NCBI RefSeq assembly: GCF_039543525.1
Contig: NZ_BAABJX010000062.1
Coordinates: forward strand, 1-64,000
Direction: 5' to 3'
Source: Algivirga pacifica
GTDB taxonomy: Bacteria > Bacteroidota > Bacteroidia > Cytophagales > Flammeovirgaceae
DNA: 64,000 bases
Both the position numbers and the translations under genes were made by a program. How positions within the stretch are numbered: the stretch's first letter is position 1; the number at the start of each line of letters is the position of its first letter. Below, piece by piece: positions 61,261-64,000 of the stretch. The notes under the pieces were generated by a model. It was not told the origin of the DNA. It made no database searches and saw nothing but the letters and a program-made list of their open reading frames with translations.

Positions 61261-62611
61261 ATACGGTATATAATTGCTGCATCTTTCGTGTGATCTTATG
61301 AAAACGAAGAGTTAATAATACCGATGCAGTCGATAGTCCTGCCAAGAAACCTACCCAAACTCCAAGCTCTCTAAGTGGAGAGTGAAATGCGAGTAAATAT
61401 CCCGTAGGAAGAGAAACCAACCAGTAAGCGATAAAGGCAATAATAGTAGGATTCTTTACATCAGAAATTCCCCTTAGTGCTCCAAATGACAACACTTGTA
61501 TCCCATCGAACAATTGAAAAAGGGCTGCAATACCAATCATAGGAATAGCCATTTTAACAACTGTAAGGTCCGGTGTATACAAAGAAGCCATCCATTCACT
61601 GCCTAGTATAAAGACAACAGAACTGAAAAGCATAAAGATAATGACCATATGTAGTCCTGCCCAGGAAATATCTCTAGCCTCGGTATAGTTGTTTTGCCCA
61701 TGTGCACCGCTGTTTCTTATGGTAATTGCCGCGGATAGTCCATTGGCCATCATAAAGGTGACAGAGGATAGGCTGATAGCAATTTGGTGTGCTGCAATTT
61801 CATTCTTGCCTAATTGTCCAACCATAATACCACCAATTGCAAAGGCTGCTACTTCCATAACCACTTGAAGAGCTATGGGGAAACTAACTTTTATCAGGTC
61901 CCACAATAAGGTAGAAGAAATACTTCGCTCATAGAATCCTTTCAGGTGTTCCTTAAATCTTGGTGTATAAAGAATATAGGCGGCCATCGCAATCGCCATT
62001 GTAACACGAGCGATCAGCGTAGCAATTCCAGCTCCTATAAGTCCCATTTCCGGTGCGCCCCATTTTCCAAAGATGAGGATATAGTTGATGATAACGTTAA
62101 GTACGTTGGCGCCCAAAGTAATAATCATAGCGGGTTTAGTAGATGCATTTCCTTCTGCAAACTGCTTGAAAGAAAAGAATACAATCATGGGTAGAAGTGA
62201 CCAGTTAATCACTTTATAGTAAGGAATACCTTCCCTGACGACTTCATCCACTTGCCCCATATGAAATAATAGAGGGGTGGTATTGTTCAGAATCAATAGA
62301 AGGATAGCCACTACTGCGGTATTGAGTAATAAGCTATGACGTAATAGATGGCCGGTACGTTGAAGTTCCTTTTGTCCTATCGCTTTCCCGATAAGGGGAG
62401 TAAGTCCTTGTGCAAAACCAATTCCAAATACCATGACAATGATGAACACACTATTCATAAATGCCGAAGCAGAAAGGGATAGTGTACTGTAGTGGCCCGT
62501 CATCACATTATCTGCAATATTGGTAAGCATTTGCCCAATATGGGCAATAACCACCGGTACGGCTAGTCGAAAATTTTCCTGATAGTGGTTGATATATTTC
62601 TTGAATGTCAT
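61259..62611 (-). CDS. MATE-family efflux transporter
   Basis: A 450-residue inner-membrane protein with about twelve hydrophobic helices and the two-halves MatE fold (VVIAHIGQMLTNIADNVMTG in the first half, QVVMEVAAFAIGGIMVGQLG in the second). MATE proteins export cations, drugs or organic compounds with a sodium or proton gradient. The start at 62611 gives a typical N-terminus. The exact substrate is unknown. It is a single gene between palindromes C and D. Confidence 0.93.
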   Translation of the reverse strand: MTFKKYINHYQENFRLAVPVVIAHIGQMLTNIADNVMTGHYSTLSLSASAFMNSVFIIVMVFGIGFAQGLTPLIGKAIGQKELQRTGHLLRHSLLLNTAVVAILLLILNNTTPLLFHMGQVDEVVREGIPYYKVINWSLLPMIVFFSFKQFAEGNASTKPAMIITLGANVLNVIINYILIFGKWGAPEMGLIGAGIATLIARVTMAIAMAAYILYTPRFKEHLKGFYERSISSTLLWDLIKVSFPIALQVVMEVAAFAIGGIMVGQLGKNEIAAHQIAISLSSVTFMMANGLSAAITIRNSGAHGQNNYTEARDISWAGLHMVIIFMLFSSVVFILGSEWMASLYTPDLTVVKMAIPMIGIAALFQLFDGIQVLSFGALRGISDVKNPTIIAFIAYWLVSLPTGYLLAFHSPLRELGVWVGFLAGLSTASVLLTLRFHKITRKMQQLYTV

Positions 62612-62763
62612 ACTCTTTTCCTAGTTCATTTGCTGCCTTGAAAACATGATCAATAGATCACATACTATTTGGTGATAAGGACCAACTGTAATAAAACCTA
62701 TTTTTTGTCAGAATAATCTAATACGAGAGGAGGAAAACTCTTAATGATATTTAATGTGGAAAT

Positions 62764-62899
62764 GTTCATGATGTTTAGTAGTTTCTCAAACCCATTATTA
62801 ATGTTGAGTATTTATATGTCATACTACCAAAGGGTTTCGTTAAATCTTTTTTTCACCTAAACAATATGAATGAGCGAAGCTCAACTAAACACCATGAAC
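62764..62899. repeat. Nested palindrome D, related to A
   Basis: The left arm GTTCATGATGTTTAGTAG (from 62764) is complementary to the end CTAAACACCATGAAC (to 62899). Only the right arm contains the GAGCGAAGCTC core (62872-62882). Arm sequences match palindrome A at 33585. It lies inside a 600-base intergenic region (62612-63211) that also contains two heptamer arrays and no gene. Confidence 0.75.
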
Positions 62900-63040
62900 A
62901 GTGCTTAGTTTTGGTGATAAAAAAAGCAACGACCTAACGTCGCTGCTCCTTATAAAGTCTAATGATTACTATTGTAGTATGACATCTAGTGGATTGATTA
63001 CTAAGTAAACTTATAACTGAGTGCTACTTTCAAACAGTTT

Positions 63041-63120
63041 AAGGATTAAGGATTAAGGAAGAAGGATTATTATCCAGAAACTCCTATATCTTTATCCTTT
63101 ATCCTTCTTCCTTTATCCAT
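63041..63120. repeat. AAGGATT array facing an inverted ATCCTTT array
   Basis: Units AAGGATT, AAGGATT, AAGGAAG and AAGGATT (63041-63068) face ATCCTTT, ATCCTTC, TTCCTTT and ATCCATT (about 63094-63121), forming a long hairpin. Confidence 0.85.
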
Positions 63121-63180
63121 TTGGAAGTAGTCCTTTTATTTCTATCAGAAAACTTAGTGTTTAGACCACCAGTTAGTACT

Positions 63181-63215
63181 TCATTGCTCATTGCTCATTG
63201 CTCACTGCCCACTAC
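63181..63215. repeat. TCATTGC tandem repeats
   Basis: Three exact TCATTGC units and then TCACTGC and CCACTAC. The array runs into the stop codon of the coiled-coil gene on the minus strand. Confidence 0.85.
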
Positions 63216-64000
63216 TTAATAATAAAGCTTTGCTCTCCCATCAAAACACCATCATTGTAAAGCATTGCCGTATATTGTCCTACTTTTAGATCACTATCCT
63301 TGGTGTATTCAAAAGCGACTTTTTGTTCCGTGTTATCAAAAAGGATATCCTGTTTCATTGTATAGAATACTTCTCCCTTATTTAATTTAAAGGTTCCAGA
63401 GCCAATAGCCTCGTTGTAAAGGGTGGCACCTTCTGGCGTCGCGATAATCAAGTAGATGGTTTTAACGCCAATTGGGCTGATAGGGTTTTTAGCGATGGTG
63501 AAGTGAAGCTTTAATCGGGAAAGTCGTCTATTTTTAAAAGAGGTCCCAATTTTCTCTTTACCACTATCCGATATTCGGGTAAAAGAGAGATCCTTTGCTT
63601 TTAATGAAGATGCCATGGATATTTTGGCACTCATTTTACGTTGTGTACGCTTAAGGCCAACGATGCTGTCTTCCAAATCAATTTTTTCCTTTTTAAGGCT
63701 AATGGTTTCATCCAATAGGGATTGATTGGTTTTTTTGAGTAAAGCAATTTCAGCATCCTTTCTTTTCAGGAGTTCTTCATAGGCTTCTACCTTGCCTCTG
63801 AGTTCTTGATAACGACCATTGGCTAGGTTTTTAGATGTCAGTAACTCTTGTTTATCTCTCTCCAGCTCCTTAACGATTAGAATTAACGAATCTACGTGTC
63901 CATTCATGGATTGTAACTCGGAGATTTGAAGTTCCAGTTCGCTGGAAATAGAGTCTAGCTTTGCATAGGTGGTTACCAGCTCTAGTTCTTTGCTTTCAAT
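63212..64000 (-). CDS. Coiled-coil protein, start beyond window edge
   Basis: The frame stays open from its stop at 63212 to the window edge (262 codons), so the true start lies outside. The visible part begins with a long coiled coil (about 140 residues, for example ELQISELQSMNGHVDSLILI and LEDSIVGLKRTQRKM). A beta-rich C-terminal domain follows (SRLKLHFTIAKNPISPIGVK, KVAFEYTKDSDLKVGQYTA). An internal Met at 63907 is not the start, since the same helical repeat pattern continues upstream. Function not recognised. The C-terminal domain might be an extracellular beta-sandwich. Confidence 0.72.
   Translation of the reverse strand: MESKELELVTTYAKLDSISSELELQISELQSMNGHVDSLILIVKELERDKQELLTSKNLANGRYQELRGKVEAYEELLKRKDAEIALLKKTNQSLLDETISLKKEKIDLEDSIVGLKRTQRKMSAKISMASSLKAKDLSFTRISDSGKEKIGTSFKNRRLSRLKLHFTIAKNPISPIGVKTIYLIIATPEGATLYNEAIGSGTFKLNKGEVFYTMKQDILFDNTEQKVAFEYTKDSDLKVGQYTAMLYNDGVLMGEQSFIIK

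Noticed and set aside
63212..63907. Complete gene starting at internal ATG 63907
   Set aside because: The frame continues open for 31 more codons to the window edge with the same coiled-coil pattern, so the gene is truncated by the window rather than starting there.

Overview
The window looks like chromosomal DNA of a Bacteroidetes bacterium, most likely order Cytophagales. The signs are an AT-rich base composition, promoters of the TTTG / TAnnTTTG type, almost no Shine-Dalgarno sequences, a fused lpxC-fabZ gene, a short ProS ending in tyrosine, a TPR / beta-propeller / OmpA lipoprotein of the PorE kind, and an outer-membrane protein of the OmpP1/FadL kind. The genus cannot be fixed from sequence alone. 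No phage, plasmid, insertion sequence with a transposase, or CRISPR array is visible.

Layout. 1-2.5 kb: the edge of an initiator tRNA, era, a 58-residue small protein and a membrane/coiled-coil protein. 2.5-13.5 kb: kdsD, marC-like, a PorE-like lipoprotein, dapF, a beta-barrel protein, a lone trpA, a 2-oxoacid dehydrogenase E2, a YjjG-like phosphatase and a DUF937-like membrane protein. 13.7-20.8 kb: a large secreted WG-repeat protein, a PH-like membrane protein, a NeuD-like acetyltransferase, proS and a secreted low-complexity protein. 21-28.7 kb: an OmpP1/FadL barrel, an HD phosphohydrolase, the lipid A start genes lpxD, lpxC-fabZ and lpxA, an orphan ABC ATPase, a lipoprotein and recO. 29.6-33.6 kb: two identical tRNA-Trp genes, then secE, nusG, rplK, rplA, rplJ and rplL, but no rpoBC. 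33.7-36.6 kb: two glucosamine-6-phosphate deaminase paralogues, one fused to a deacetylase-like domain that has lost its metal site. 36.8-44.1 kb: a NarL-type regulator with a 1390-residue AAA/GAF histidine kinase, an M50 peptidase and an orphan Cas6-like protein. 44.6-58 kb: asnB, ispF, a PASTA protein, gltB, gltD and an NtrC/NtrY-like two-component pair, so several nitrogen-assimilation genes are clustered. 58-64 kb: a CAP protein, a HisA paralogue lacking its catalytic aspartates, an Lrp regulator, an AP2 protein with a degenerate HNH domain, a MATE exporter and the end of a coiled-coil protein.

The spaces between genes hold much more structure than usual. Three kinds of repeat recur. (1) Nested palindromes built round small hairpins, often GAGCTTCGCTC. 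(2) Arrays of 7-base units such as TAAAAGG, AAGGAGA, GGATGAA and TCATTGC, often facing an inverted array so that a hairpin forms. (3) A GGGCGACC-CTTGT-GGTCGCCC hairpin family, in one place built into a 48-bp tandem repeat. The strongest leads for new biology are the orphan Cas6 with a two-tier hairpin in its leader, the compensatory base changes in the nested palindromes, the HisA-like protein without catalytic residues, the degenerate NagB-LmbE fusion and the apparently domesticated AP2/HNH protein.
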